From: Bradyrhizobium guangzhouense
Lineage (GTDB): Bacteria > Pseudomonadota > Alphaproteobacteria > Rhizobiales > Xanthobacteraceae
Direction of reading: 5' to 3'
Length of the DNA stretch: 64,000 nt
NCBI RefSeq assembly: GCF_004114955.1
Contig: NZ_CP030053.1
Span: 5,828,001-5,892,000, forward strand
The notes beneath the pieces are model-generated. The model did no database searches. It was not told the DNA's origin and worked only from the letters and a program-made list of their open reading frames with translations. Below, piece by piece: positions 36,222 through 44,800 of the stretch. The translations under genes were made by a program, and so were the position numbers. Each line of letters begins with the position of its first letter. Positions within the stretch are counted from its first letter, which is position 1.

Positions 36222-38258
36222 TCAGTTGATCCCGAGGGCCTTAAAGGCCGCGGTCTTCGGGTCTCCGAAGAAGATGGGGTCGACATGTTCTACGACGTCC
36301 CCGGTCACCTCCAGAAAGCTCCGCTTGTTCTCGATCGGGATCAGGGCCCGCTTAGCCCCGTTATCCATCGCGAGCTGTAGCGGCTCCGCCAGCGAGCGCA
36401 GGCCCTTGATGTTGCCTTGGACGCTGAGATCTCCGACCACCAGCATGGCCGCGGACGGCGGCGCCTTCTTGAGCGCGGAGAATGCTGCGATGAAGAATCC
36501 CAGCCCGATCTCGCCCTCGACCCGATTGTTCATGAGGTCGATGACCTCGACATGGAGGTCGGAAACGTCAAGCTCGCGGGCGATTGATAGGTCACCCTTT
36601 TTGGCGAGCATGTAGCTGAACGCCCTATTGATCGATTCCTTTGTGACACCATTGACGCCGCCGGCAGTCTTGAGCTTCCCGGATCCGGACGAGACCGAGA
36701 CTTCGACGCGGTACATCCCGACCGTGCCGTTCTGGTCGACGGCCGCCGTGTAGACGCTGCCGGGCGGAAGGGGATCGGCCGAAATCATGTTGCGGCCGCC
36801 CTGCTCCGGAACACCGACGAACCGCTCCTCGCCGGTGTCGTTCACGGTGTAGCTGAAGGACGTATGGTAATATTCGAAGGAGCCCATCTTCTTGAGCTGC
36901 TCCTTCACCCGGCGCCGGCCCTCCATCGCGAACTCCAGGAGCTCGGCGATCTCCTCCTGGGCGGCTTCGCCGCTCGGATGGATGATCTTCATCAGCCCGG
37001 AGACGGTCTTCTTGACCGCCTTGCGGTCGCGCGTGATCAGATGCGATCCCATCGTGAAGTGGCGGTCGCAGATCTCTGTGAAATTATGGCGGCGAAGTTC
37101 GCGCAGCGCCTCGGCGAGGAAGTCGACGACGAAGCCGTAGTGATCCGTGAAGAGGTCGTTGCGCATCTTCGGGACCTCCCATCCGGGGAGATAGAAGTGC
37201 AGGCGGTCGATGAAGGCCATGTCGTCCCGGATCACCTCGGGCATCGGCTCGAACAGGTGCCCGGTCTGGACCATGACGTCGATGGGCTGCTGCGTGTTGC
37301 CGAACAACGCGATGCCGGCCTCTCCGGAGGCGGCTTCCTGGCCACGCTGGAACGATCCGGATTCGCAGTAGGTCTTCATAGTGGTGATGACCTCCTTGGG
37401 CATCTTCTCGAGATCAGCCACCTCGTCGAAGCCGACGACGTCCCATATCTGAACGAGCCCCTTTGCCCGTCCGCCCATGTGTCCGAACAGATTCGCGACC
37501 GTGGTCGGACCGGTCATGAGAGCAGCATACGGCGACACCTCTTGGATGACGTAGCTTTTGCCGGTGCCGCGCGGGCCCAACTCGACCAGGTTGTAGTTGC
37601 GCTCGCAAAGCGGGACCAGCCGCGTCAGGAAGAGCAGCTTCAGGCGCTTCGACATCTCGCCCGGCTCATAGCCCATGCTGCGCAGGATCAGATCGATCCA
37701 CTCGTCCGTCGTGAATTCTGCCCTGAGGCGCTGGTACTCGGCGAGATCGAAGGCCGCGATCTGGATGGGCGTCAGCTTCTCGATCCAGAAGGGGTTCTTT
37801 CCCTTACCCTCCTCGTCGTATTCGAAGCGCATGTCGACCTGCGCCCAGATGCCGCCAGTCAGGAGACGTTCGTAGTCTCTGACATACTGGTTCTGGATGT
37901 GGACGAACTTGTTCCCGAAGTTGCTCAGCTCCGCCCAATAGTCGGAGTCGACCAGGCGGACCTTGACCTTGTCGATGAAGGTCCAGCTACCCTTTTCCTT
38001 GACCTTGCTCTGAGCCTTCATCGACTCGTCGGAGCGGATGTAGTTGTTGGCCAGCGTATCGTTGACGACTTGCAGGCCCATCTGGATAGCCATCTCGTCG
38101 GAAGACGCGCAGTATTTGCCGAGTAGGAACTCCAGAACAAAGACCGGCACATTGGCGCCGACCTTCACCTTCCGAACGAGATCCTTACGGACCACTTTGC
38201 CGGCAAAGGTGCGATTGACCTTGTCGTCGAGAGCGTCGCGTGCGGGGACGTTACTCAT
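36222..38258 (-). CDS. brxL: BREX protein BrxL (AAA+ with Lon-like protease domain)
   Basis: About 678 residues. A Walker A motif GPRGTGKS lies near residue 229, followed by the sensor region GFDEVADLEKMP (Walker B like) and ALFGNTQQ. The C-terminal domain has the Lon protease fold, with the serine region KKAPPSAAMLVVGDLSVQGNIKG and the later lysine region DNGAKRALIP. BrxL is the terminal gene of type 1 BREX operons and forms a DNA-binding ring. It is translated either from GTG 38261 or ATG 38258; GGGAG stands upstream of both. It begins right after the pglZ stop. Confidence 0.93.
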   Translation of the reverse strand: MSNVPARDALDDKVNRTFAGKVVRKDLVRKVKVGANVPVFVLEFLLGKYCASSDEMAIQMGLQVVNDTLANNYIRSDESMKAQSKVKEKGSWTFIDKVKVRLVDSDYWAELSNFGNKFVHIQNQYVRDYERLLTGGIWAQVDMRFEYDEEGKGKNPFWIEKLTPIQIAAFDLAEYQRLRAEFTTDEWIDLILRSMGYEPGEMSKRLKLLFLTRLVPLCERNYNLVELGPRGTGKSYVIQEVSPYAALMTGPTTVANLFGHMGGRAKGLVQIWDVVGFDEVADLEKMPKEVITTMKTYCESGSFQRGQEAASGEAGIALFGNTQQPIDVMVQTGHLFEPMPEVIRDDMAFIDRLHFYLPGWEVPKMRNDLFTDHYGFVVDFLAEALRELRRHNFTEICDRHFTMGSHLITRDRKAVKKTVSGLMKIIHPSGEAAQEEIAELLEFAMEGRRRVKEQLKKMGSFEYYHTSFSYTVNDTGEERFVGVPEQGGRNMISADPLPPGSVYTAAVDQNGTVGMYRVEVSVSSGSGKLKTAGGVNGVTKESINRAFSYMLAKKGDLSIARELDVSDLHVEVIDLMNNRVEGEIGLGFFIAAFSALKKAPPSAAMLVVGDLSVQGNIKGLRSLAEPLQLAMDNGAKRALIPIENKRSFLEVTGDVVEHVDPIFFGDPKTAAFKALGIN

Positions 38259-38261
38259 CAC

Positions 38262-40844
38262 CTAAACTCCCAAACGAACGGGGATGTCTTTCTTCGAAAC
38301 GTACAGGACGGCGTCGGTCTCGGCGTCCAAAACCTGGATGCGGACGTGTTTGACCGTGTCGTCGGTCAACATGAAGCCGACGTTCGCCTTGACGGCGGGC
38401 GGCAAGGTCAGAACACCCTCCGCCAGGTCAGCGCCGGTCGCAATGGCCGCGCGAGCGACCGGCCGATCGTCGGATACGACGATCGGCCGAACCTTGCGGG
38501 CGCCGGCGAAGAGGTCCTTGGACGCCGCCCCCAGCTCGATATGGACCGTGAAGATTCGGTTCGTAACCGCGTCGAAGTCGTGGGTGAGGACTATGGCGTC
38601 CTTTTCGGCCTTGGCGCTGCCGTCGACCTTCAGCTTCACGGCGATAACCGGAATGACCATTTCCTGCAGCGAAGTGCCGCCATGGTGGTAGGCGAGATCG
38701 CCACCGCTCTTGAAGACGGAGGTACTGGCGGGGAAGGCGAAATCGAGATCCGTCGCGTAACCGAGCTTCGCACCGGGCACCCTGACGGAACCGGCCGGCG
38801 TGGCGCCGCCGCGGCCGATCCAGCAGCGACGATGCAGATCGATCGCATCGCCGCCGGGCGTGTCCAGGCGCATGGAGGGGTCGCGATCGGCGGCGAAGAA
38901 GAGATGCCCGTGGTCTGCCGTCACGACGGCCTCCCCCACCCCAATGGCCGCCAGACGCCCGAGGCACCGCGCGAGGTCTTCGACGACGTTGTCCATGACC
39001 CGGCGGGCATACGTCGTCGTAGTGGCGTTTTCGCCGGCGGCATCGATCTCCGTGGAGCGGATAATGATGACCTTGGACTTCCCGACCTTCTTCTGCAATG
39101 CCTTCGTACTCAGCGAGATCACCTCGTCGAGCGTGAGGTCGATCAAATCTGGAATGCGGGACTTCAGGAACTTCTGGCGGGCCGAAAGATCCGGAAGGAA
39201 GGTGCCCTCGATCGAAGCGCCGAGCTTATCCTTGTTCGAGACGACCGAGAAAGTCGCGGAGGCTCCCGGAAGCAGCGCGGCCATGCCGACTGGCGTGATG
39301 GAAGGAAGCGCAGCCAACGCCGGACGCATCTGGACTTCGGAGGCTCGCGTGGTCAGGCGACCGATGAGTTCGTGCCCCATTTCGAACCGCATGGCGTCGA
39401 CCATGACGTAGGCGACCGGCACTGGCCGGCTCGCCACTACGTCCGACCAGATACGGGTCTGCTGCAGGACGCCCGGGACCGTCCAATCGGCCTTCTGCAG
39501 GGCCTTCAGGAAACCTTCGCTCATGCGGCGGACAGTATTTTCGTAAAGTTCTCGGATCTTCGCCTTGGCCTTGTCGTCGACCTCCTCGTCCAACGAGGAG
39601 AGAAATGCCTCCAGGCGCCGCTGCGCCTGGTCGAGCGCGTACCACCCGTCCTTGTCGGACACGTAACGATCGACCCAGGTGGTCGGGTTGCCGTTCGCCT
39701 TCGCGATCGTCGCGTCCACCGCAGCGGAAACGAGACCGAGGTCGACCATCAACTTGCAGACCGTCCAGACCGACTTCCGCGAAAGCTCGCGGCTGACCCA
39801 AAAGCTGCTCTCCCGGGCCGCCATCAGAGCGCTGGCTGCTTCGAATTTCTCCGAGGCGATGAGACCGAAGCACGCCGTCACCACGGCGGCCTCCTCAAAC
39901 CTGAAGGTATCGATGGAGCCCAGCGCGGCACCGTTTACCGTCTCCGCCGACAGGCCGAGTTCCGCCTCGATCTTGTCTGCCGCCTCGACATACGAAGTCG
40001 GATAGCGCTCGCGGAGGCGCTTAGCGACCTCCCGGACGGCCTTATGGTGGTCGCTGGTCTTGGCCTCGGGCACGTTCATGATGGCCGTCGCCGCCGCCCC
40101 TTGAAGATCCGCATTCGGGCCCAAATCGGATCGAAACTCGTTGACCAGCACGTACCGGAGGGCGATCTGACGCGCTCGACCCAACGTCGCATCCGCAGGC
40201 AGGGCGAAACCCATCCTCGCAAGAGCGGCGTCCCGAAGCTCTCCGAAGGCCGCCTTGGCCTGGATGTCGGCGTCGTAAGAGGTGCGGCCCAGCCAGTCCG
40301 TGATGATGGCGACTGTGTCCGTTATGCCGAAGACGCTCTTCAGCAACGACGCCCCTTGGCCCCCGCCCCCATCGTCCTGCGCCATACCGGCCAAATCGGT
40401 ATAGGTCAGCGCGTCGGATTTAAGCATCTCGTCGATAGCGATGTCGGTGAACCGCTTCCGGAGCACCAGCCTGGCGAACTGCTTCAAGGCCGGCTGCTGG
40501 TAGAAGGTGCCTGCCTTCTCCAATTCCATCAGAAGAGAGCCTTTGGCATCCCGATCGATGCCGGGGATGTAGATGACCACATCATCCGGCTGGTCGCCAC
40601 TCGTCATATCCTCGACGGCGAAACGCGCCTTGAGGAAGGAGCCGTCAAAGACGTAGAGGCTGGCTTTCCGCTTGCCGAAGTTGGCCGCCACAGGGCCTTG
40701 GCTTGCGCCGCGCCCATCCGCGATCTCCGCGAAAAACGGCCGCAGCTCCTCGCGCTTGTCGTACATGACGACAACACGGCGATCCTTGATGCGATCGCCG
40801 ATCTGACTGGCGATATAGTCGTGGAGCGGATGCATCTGGGTCAC
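38262..40844 (-). CDS. pglZ: BREX phosphatase-like protein PglZ
   Basis: 860 residues. The alkaline-phosphatase-superfamily domain is seen with YVMVDAMRFEMG near residue 482 and VTADHGHLFF near residue 642, the two metal-binding motifs. The N-terminal half is the helical PglZ region. PglZ is present in every BREX system and is essential for protection. The ATG overlaps the stop of the second pglX gene (ATGA), and brxL follows immediately, so translation is coupled along the operon. Confidence 0.94.
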   Translation of the reverse strand: MTQMHPLHDYIASQIGDRIKDRRVVVMYDKREELRPFFAEIADGRGASQGPVAANFGKRKASLYVFDGSFLKARFAVEDMTSGDQPDDVVIYIPGIDRDAKGSLLMELEKAGTFYQQPALKQFARLVLRKRFTDIAIDEMLKSDALTYTDLAGMAQDDGGGGQGASLLKSVFGITDTVAIITDWLGRTSYDADIQAKAAFGELRDAALARMGFALPADATLGRARQIALRYVLVNEFRSDLGPNADLQGAAATAIMNVPEAKTSDHHKAVREVAKRLRERYPTSYVEAADKIEAELGLSAETVNGAALGSIDTFRFEEAAVVTACFGLIASEKFEAASALMAARESSFWVSRELSRKSVWTVCKLMVDLGLVSAAVDATIAKANGNPTTWVDRYVSDKDGWYALDQAQRRLEAFLSSLDEEVDDKAKAKIRELYENTVRRMSEGFLKALQKADWTVPGVLQQTRIWSDVVASRPVPVAYVMVDAMRFEMGHELIGRLTTRASEVQMRPALAALPSITPVGMAALLPGASATFSVVSNKDKLGASIEGTFLPDLSARQKFLKSRIPDLIDLTLDEVISLSTKALQKKVGKSKVIIIRSTEIDAAGENATTTTYARRVMDNVVEDLARCLGRLAAIGVGEAVVTADHGHLFFAADRDPSMRLDTPGGDAIDLHRRCWIGRGGATPAGSVRVPGAKLGYATDLDFAFPASTSVFKSGGDLAYHHGGTSLQEMVIPVIAVKLKVDGSAKAEKDAIVLTHDFDAVTNRIFTVHIELGAASKDLFAGARKVRPIVVSDDRPVARAAIATGADLAEGVLTLPPAVKANVGFMLTDDTVKHVRIQVLDAETDAVLYVSKKDIPVRLGV

Positions 40845-42868
40845 GCTGCCTTTGACTTGCGAGTACGTTTCGAAGCGACGCCAGCTTCGGGGGCATCCAT
40901 GAGGCTCTTGAGGGCCGCCTTAATGCTGGGGGACGTCCTGTCGCGGACAAGTTGAGGGGCCGGCGGTTTCGGCTTGTCGTGCGCCTTCCACTGACCCTGT
41001 TCATCTTCGAACCAGAAGACGGTCTCGAGCCCATGGGCAATTGCAAGACTACGATCGGCTGCGCACTTCGGGATGACCCGCTCGGGCCAGAGCTGCATGG
41101 CAAGGTGCGACCAATCAAACTTTCCGTCACAGAGCCCCCTCCAGGTTGCCATGAGCTCCCTCTGCCATGCACGATTATGCGACACCAGTCGCCAGAACGG
41201 CGCAAAGTTCATGAGTATGCCATCGTCAGGATTGACGAACCAAAGAGGCGAAACTCGAGCCAGTTCGTCGGCGAAGGCCTGGAGTTCAGATACGAACGCC
41301 TCCTGCGCCTCAATAGACTTCATTTGATTGGAGTCGGGGCGCGCCCCTGCTTCTGCTCGCAAGCTCTCCAGTTGGCGCTTCTCATGAGCAAGCTTTGGCG
41401 AAACGAATTCGTTCTGAACCCGAAACAGAGTGTCTTTCGTAAAGCTCTGCGTATAGATCCAGACGGAATAACTCGCTGAAGCCGTTGCAAGCTGCCAATA
41501 GATTGGCGCTTTGCGGCGGCTTTTCGAGTATTGCCGCAGGTGCTGGTTGAAGAAATTTCGAGCGAAATGCTGCCTAAGTTCCGTCTTGTCGACTGCCGAA
41601 TAACCGACCGCCGCGCAGACAGCGACAACGCGCTCACTCAAGTCGTTCTCATGACCCGGGTCATCCACCAAAATATCCACGACGGGAATAGCCGGAGTGT
41701 CGTGGTCAGGCAGCATCGCCGGGCTTTTGGCCGGCAATTCAGTGAACGGCGACGGGGGCGGAGGCAAGCGCCGCGCCCCCGTCGCCAGTCTGACGTCGAA
41801 ACGTCCGAATGCAACCCCAACTGACCAGGAGATAACCGCATCGAAGTCACTTGCGTCCGCTGCTTCGTCGCCGCCGTCCTCGTCGTTGTCGACCTCGATA
41901 GCCGCGTCGGCGGCATTGCCTTTCAGGCGCTCGCCCCAAGCCTCGATGCTCAACTGATCGGTTTCCGTCAGTCCGTACAGACGATAGACAACAGCTTCAA
42001 TATCAAGCTGGATCTCGTCGATCTGGCGCTGGATGAGAGCCGGGTCGAGCGGCTCGACCCGAGACAGCAGTGCACGCGGCAGCTTGAATGCGTGGGACGT
42101 TTCGATCGTTTCGTCTAGGCGCCGTCGAAGGCTCCACGAACGTCGCCCGAGGTCTGCCAACGTGGTCAAACCAGCCTGGCCAACTACAGGGATGGGTGCC
42201 GCCTGAACGAGGCCAACCTCGAAGGATTGCGCAAGCTCAACGCGAGCCAACTGCAAGCCAAGCAAATAGTTGAACGCCTTCGAATTCAGGATCGCGCAAT
42301 GCGCAAGAAGCCTTTCTTCGTTGTCATGCTCTTCGAAGATGGCCGGTCCCTTATTTCCGAAAATGCAGCCAATCGGAAGGACCGAAAAGCTAAGACGATT
42401 GGTCCGCCGTGGCCAGGTCAAACCTGGCCTAAAGAACCAATCTGCCGACGCAGGCTTCTCAAGGGGGCGATCCTTGGTGCCGATGAAGCCGGTGTACGTT
42501 CCGCGGGCGCGGCTCCAGCGCACTACCGTTTGAATGTCATAATAAAAAGGCGCAAACGAGCGTCCCTTTGCCCAGACCACCCAGTTCTCTGAACCTCCCG
42601 GACCCGGCTCCCACCAGAGTCTTGCGTATCGGGAGTCGTCGCTCAACTGGTTAGTCGAGAGCGGGCTCAGGTCTGACGAGGAGACCGGCTTCAGGTCGCT
42701 GTAACACTCCAGGGCCTTTGGGGTGGTCCAGTATGCGAAAGGGCTACCCGGCAAAGAGGCGAACTTTGTGACATCGATTTGGAACGAATGGGCGCCGCCG
42801 TCTTTCACGGCGGATCGGAGGCAGTCAGCTTTATCGACAGCGTCGATGGCCCGGATGAAAAGAGTCAC
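40841..42868 (-). CDS. BREX PglX, C-terminal part (target-recognition region) as a separate gene
   Basis: About 675 residues. It continues where the methyltransferase gene ends and corresponds to the later half of ordinary 1,200-residue PglX proteins: a specificity-domain-like region (WWEPGPGGSENWVVWAKGRSF; RARGTYTGFIGTKDRPLEKP; WPRRTNRLSFSVLPIGCIF) and a long helical tail. It has no methyltransferase motifs of its own. The GTG at 42868 overlaps the stop of the upstream gene (GTGA) and has GGAGG 7 bases before it, so it looks like an intended start and not a frameshift. An in-frame ATG exists at 42886. Presumably it pairs with the upstream product to rebuild PglX. Confidence 0.83.
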   Translation of the reverse strand: MTLFIRAIDAVDKADCLRSAVKDGGAHSFQIDVTKFASLPGSPFAYWTTPKALECYSDLKPVSSSDLSPLSTNQLSDDSRYARLWWEPGPGGSENWVVWAKGRSFAPFYYDIQTVVRWSRARGTYTGFIGTKDRPLEKPASADWFFRPGLTWPRRTNRLSFSVLPIGCIFGNKGPAIFEEHDNEERLLAHCAILNSKAFNYLLGLQLARVELAQSFEVGLVQAAPIPVVGQAGLTTLADLGRRSWSLRRRLDETIETSHAFKLPRALLSRVEPLDPALIQRQIDEIQLDIEAVVYRLYGLTETDQLSIEAWGERLKGNAADAAIEVDNDEDGGDEAADASDFDAVISWSVGVAFGRFDVRLATGARRLPPPPSPFTELPAKSPAMLPDHDTPAIPVVDILVDDPGHENDLSERVVAVCAAVGYSAVDKTELRQHFARNFFNQHLRQYSKSRRKAPIYWQLATASASYSVWIYTQSFTKDTLFRVQNEFVSPKLAHEKRQLESLRAEAGARPDSNQMKSIEAQEAFVSELQAFADELARVSPLWFVNPDDGILMNFAPFWRLVSHNRAWQRELMATWRGLCDGKFDWSHLAMQLWPERVIPKCAADRSLAIAHGLETVFWFEDEQGQWKAHDKPKPPAPQLVRDRTSPSIKAALKSLMDAPEAGVASKRTRKSKAA

Positions 42869-44790
42869 GACTGAACCTCCAAGCAATAGGCTGCGGTCTC
42901 GACCATCGCGCTGTCAAGAACACCGGCGCCGAGGTCGGCAAACACAACCGGCGGCGCTTTCTTAAGGAGGACATCTTCGCGCCAGCTTCGAAAGCTGGAA
43001 AGAAAGAACCCGGTCCGCGACGTGATAGCCCCTAGCATTCCTCCTTCGTGCAAAATCTCTACACCACGTTCGACGAATGCCGCGTAAACGTCGTTCTTCG
43101 TTCGTGGATACAGTTTCTCGAATTCCTGCTTGGCCAGTAGGCTGCCGTCGCCAAAGGGAGGATTCATCAGCACGACATCGAACTTGCGTCCGAACAGCTC
43201 CACGAAGGCCAGTCCTTGCTCGGCGTCGTCAGCAAAGAGCCGGCGCCGCGTCCCCTTCCCGTTGACGGCGTCGCTGACAAACGCTTTCAAGGCCGAGAAG
43301 ATATTCTCCTCCACCTTCTCGAAGAAAGCCGAGTTGCTGATATCCGAGAGGTCGAATTCGCGCTGACTCTTCACCGGAGCGAATCCCGGAAGAAACGCTT
43401 CCTTGCGCGATTGCTCCTCGTTGAAGGCGGTTCGCGCACCGTTGATGGATTTTGCCAAGGTGCGCTCGATCGGCAGGAGTGAACCCATTTCGCCAGCTAG
43501 GCGCATCTCGGACACGATCTCACTGAATAGGCCGCCGATCATCGCGGGACGCAGGCTCGATGAGAAATCTTCGACCAGTTTCGGGTCGCCCGGCATGGGC
43601 TCCGCGATGACAATGTTCGCGCGTCGGATGATCGGGCGTTCACCGCGCGCGACCTTGTTGTCCATGTAGACCCGCTGGGCACGCATCCAAAGGGCGAGCT
43701 GCGCGATCTGGGCGCAGCGGGGGTCGATATCGACGCCGTGGAGGTTATGCCGAAGGATGAGCCCGGGCGCCGCCTTCTTGAGGTCGTCGATCGTGGCATA
43801 GTCCTGCCGAAGGGTGCTGCCCGTTACGCTGGATGCCGGCGGGGTTTCGTCGTTCCAGGCCTCTTCGTAGATAAGGAGGAGCAGCGCGAAGCAGTAGAGC
43901 AGAAAGTGGCCCGAGCCGCAGGCGGGGTCCAGAATCCGAAGATCACGAGGGTCCTTCTTGGCCAGGCCGGACGGCTCCGCGCTGTCGCCCGACGCCTTCA
44001 CCATGTACTGGCATTTCTCGGCCAGGCCGGTGCTGCCGTCGCGCATCTTGTGCCAGATGTGTCCGAGCGTGTTGTCGGTCAGGAACTGCACGACGTACGA
44101 GGGGGTGAAGAACTGATTGCGGATCGCGAGTTCGCGGCTGTTGCGCGGCGCCGCGCTCTCATCGCGCATCTGACGGCGTTCTTCGCCGGAGTTGAAGAAC
44201 TGGTAGATCCAGCCGATCGTCTCGTCCTCTTCCCAAACGTCCTTGAGCTCGGCGCCGTTCAGGATCTCGAGGATCTCGTCGAAAGTGGCCTTCTTGGGCC
44301 AGAGAACGGATGCAGGATCTCGGCGGTCGAACAGGACCTTCACCTCCGTGGAGAGTTCATCGAAAATGCTCTCGATGTAGAACCGATAGCCGGCGCCGTC
44401 GGCGGTCTTCAGGGCGGGCGCCAGGCCGCAGAATTCGGTGAATCCAATCGAGTTTTCGCCGCGGCTGATGCATTGGGACACGAGCCCGCGCGGCTCGAGC
44501 ATCTTGAGGGCGGCGAAACGATTCAAGTTGGTGAACGCGGCGTCCCGAACGTAGTCGCGCACGGCGTCGGCCTGCTTCATGCCGGCGCGACGCTTGTGCT
44601 CGATGGCAGCTACGATCCTATCGCGCAGGATGAGCTGGCGACCGGTGAGGTGCTGACCGCCCTCGTCGGCAATGCGGCCGTCCTGGCGCACGTCGAACAC
44701 GGCATCGAGCTGCTCGGCGAAGTCCTCCTGAAGGAGGCGCCGGATCCTCTGAGTGGCGCGTTCGATCGCGTTTCGGGTGTCCTTGTCCAT
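42865..44790 (-). CDS. pglX: BREX adenine-specific methyltransferase PglX, N-terminal part
   Basis: 641 residues carrying both N6-adenine methyltransferase motifs: DPACGSGHFLLY at 288-299 (AdoMet binding) and LMNPPFGDG near 541-549 (catalytic NPPF). PglX marks host DNA at a non-palindromic site, and the rest of the BREX set attacks unmarked DNA. The chain stops after TAAYCLEVQS, at a point where full-length PglX proteins continue into the target-recognition half. The continuation is a separate overlapping gene. It starts 10 bp after brxC. Confidence 0.92.
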   Translation of the reverse strand: MDKDTRNAIERATQRIRRLLQEDFAEQLDAVFDVRQDGRIADEGGQHLTGRQLILRDRIVAAIEHKRRAGMKQADAVRDYVRDAAFTNLNRFAALKMLEPRGLVSQCISRGENSIGFTEFCGLAPALKTADGAGYRFYIESIFDELSTEVKVLFDRRDPASVLWPKKATFDEILEILNGAELKDVWEEDETIGWIYQFFNSGEERRQMRDESAAPRNSRELAIRNQFFTPSYVVQFLTDNTLGHIWHKMRDGSTGLAEKCQYMVKASGDSAEPSGLAKKDPRDLRILDPACGSGHFLLYCFALLLLIYEEAWNDETPPASSVTGSTLRQDYATIDDLKKAAPGLILRHNLHGVDIDPRCAQIAQLALWMRAQRVYMDNKVARGERPIIRRANIVIAEPMPGDPKLVEDFSSSLRPAMIGGLFSEIVSEMRLAGEMGSLLPIERTLAKSINGARTAFNEEQSRKEAFLPGFAPVKSQREFDLSDISNSAFFEKVEENIFSALKAFVSDAVNGKGTRRRLFADDAEQGLAFVELFGRKFDVVLMNPPFGDGSLLAKQEFEKLYPRTKNDVYAAFVERGVEILHEGGMLGAITSRTGFFLSSFRSWREDVLLKKAPPVVFADLGAGVLDSAMVETAAYCLEVQS

Positions 44791-44800
44791 CAGCCCGCGC

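Noticed and set aside
38346..40955. An 869-residue plus-strand frame opposite pglZ, and similar long frames at 14688-17276 and 5709-6848
   Set aside because: All are composition-driven shadows of well-recognised genes on the other strand.
42865..42886. Sequencing frameshift in pglX
   Set aside because: GGAGG at proper distance and the GTGA stop-start overlap speak for a real start. It remains possible and is listed as a refuting outcome.
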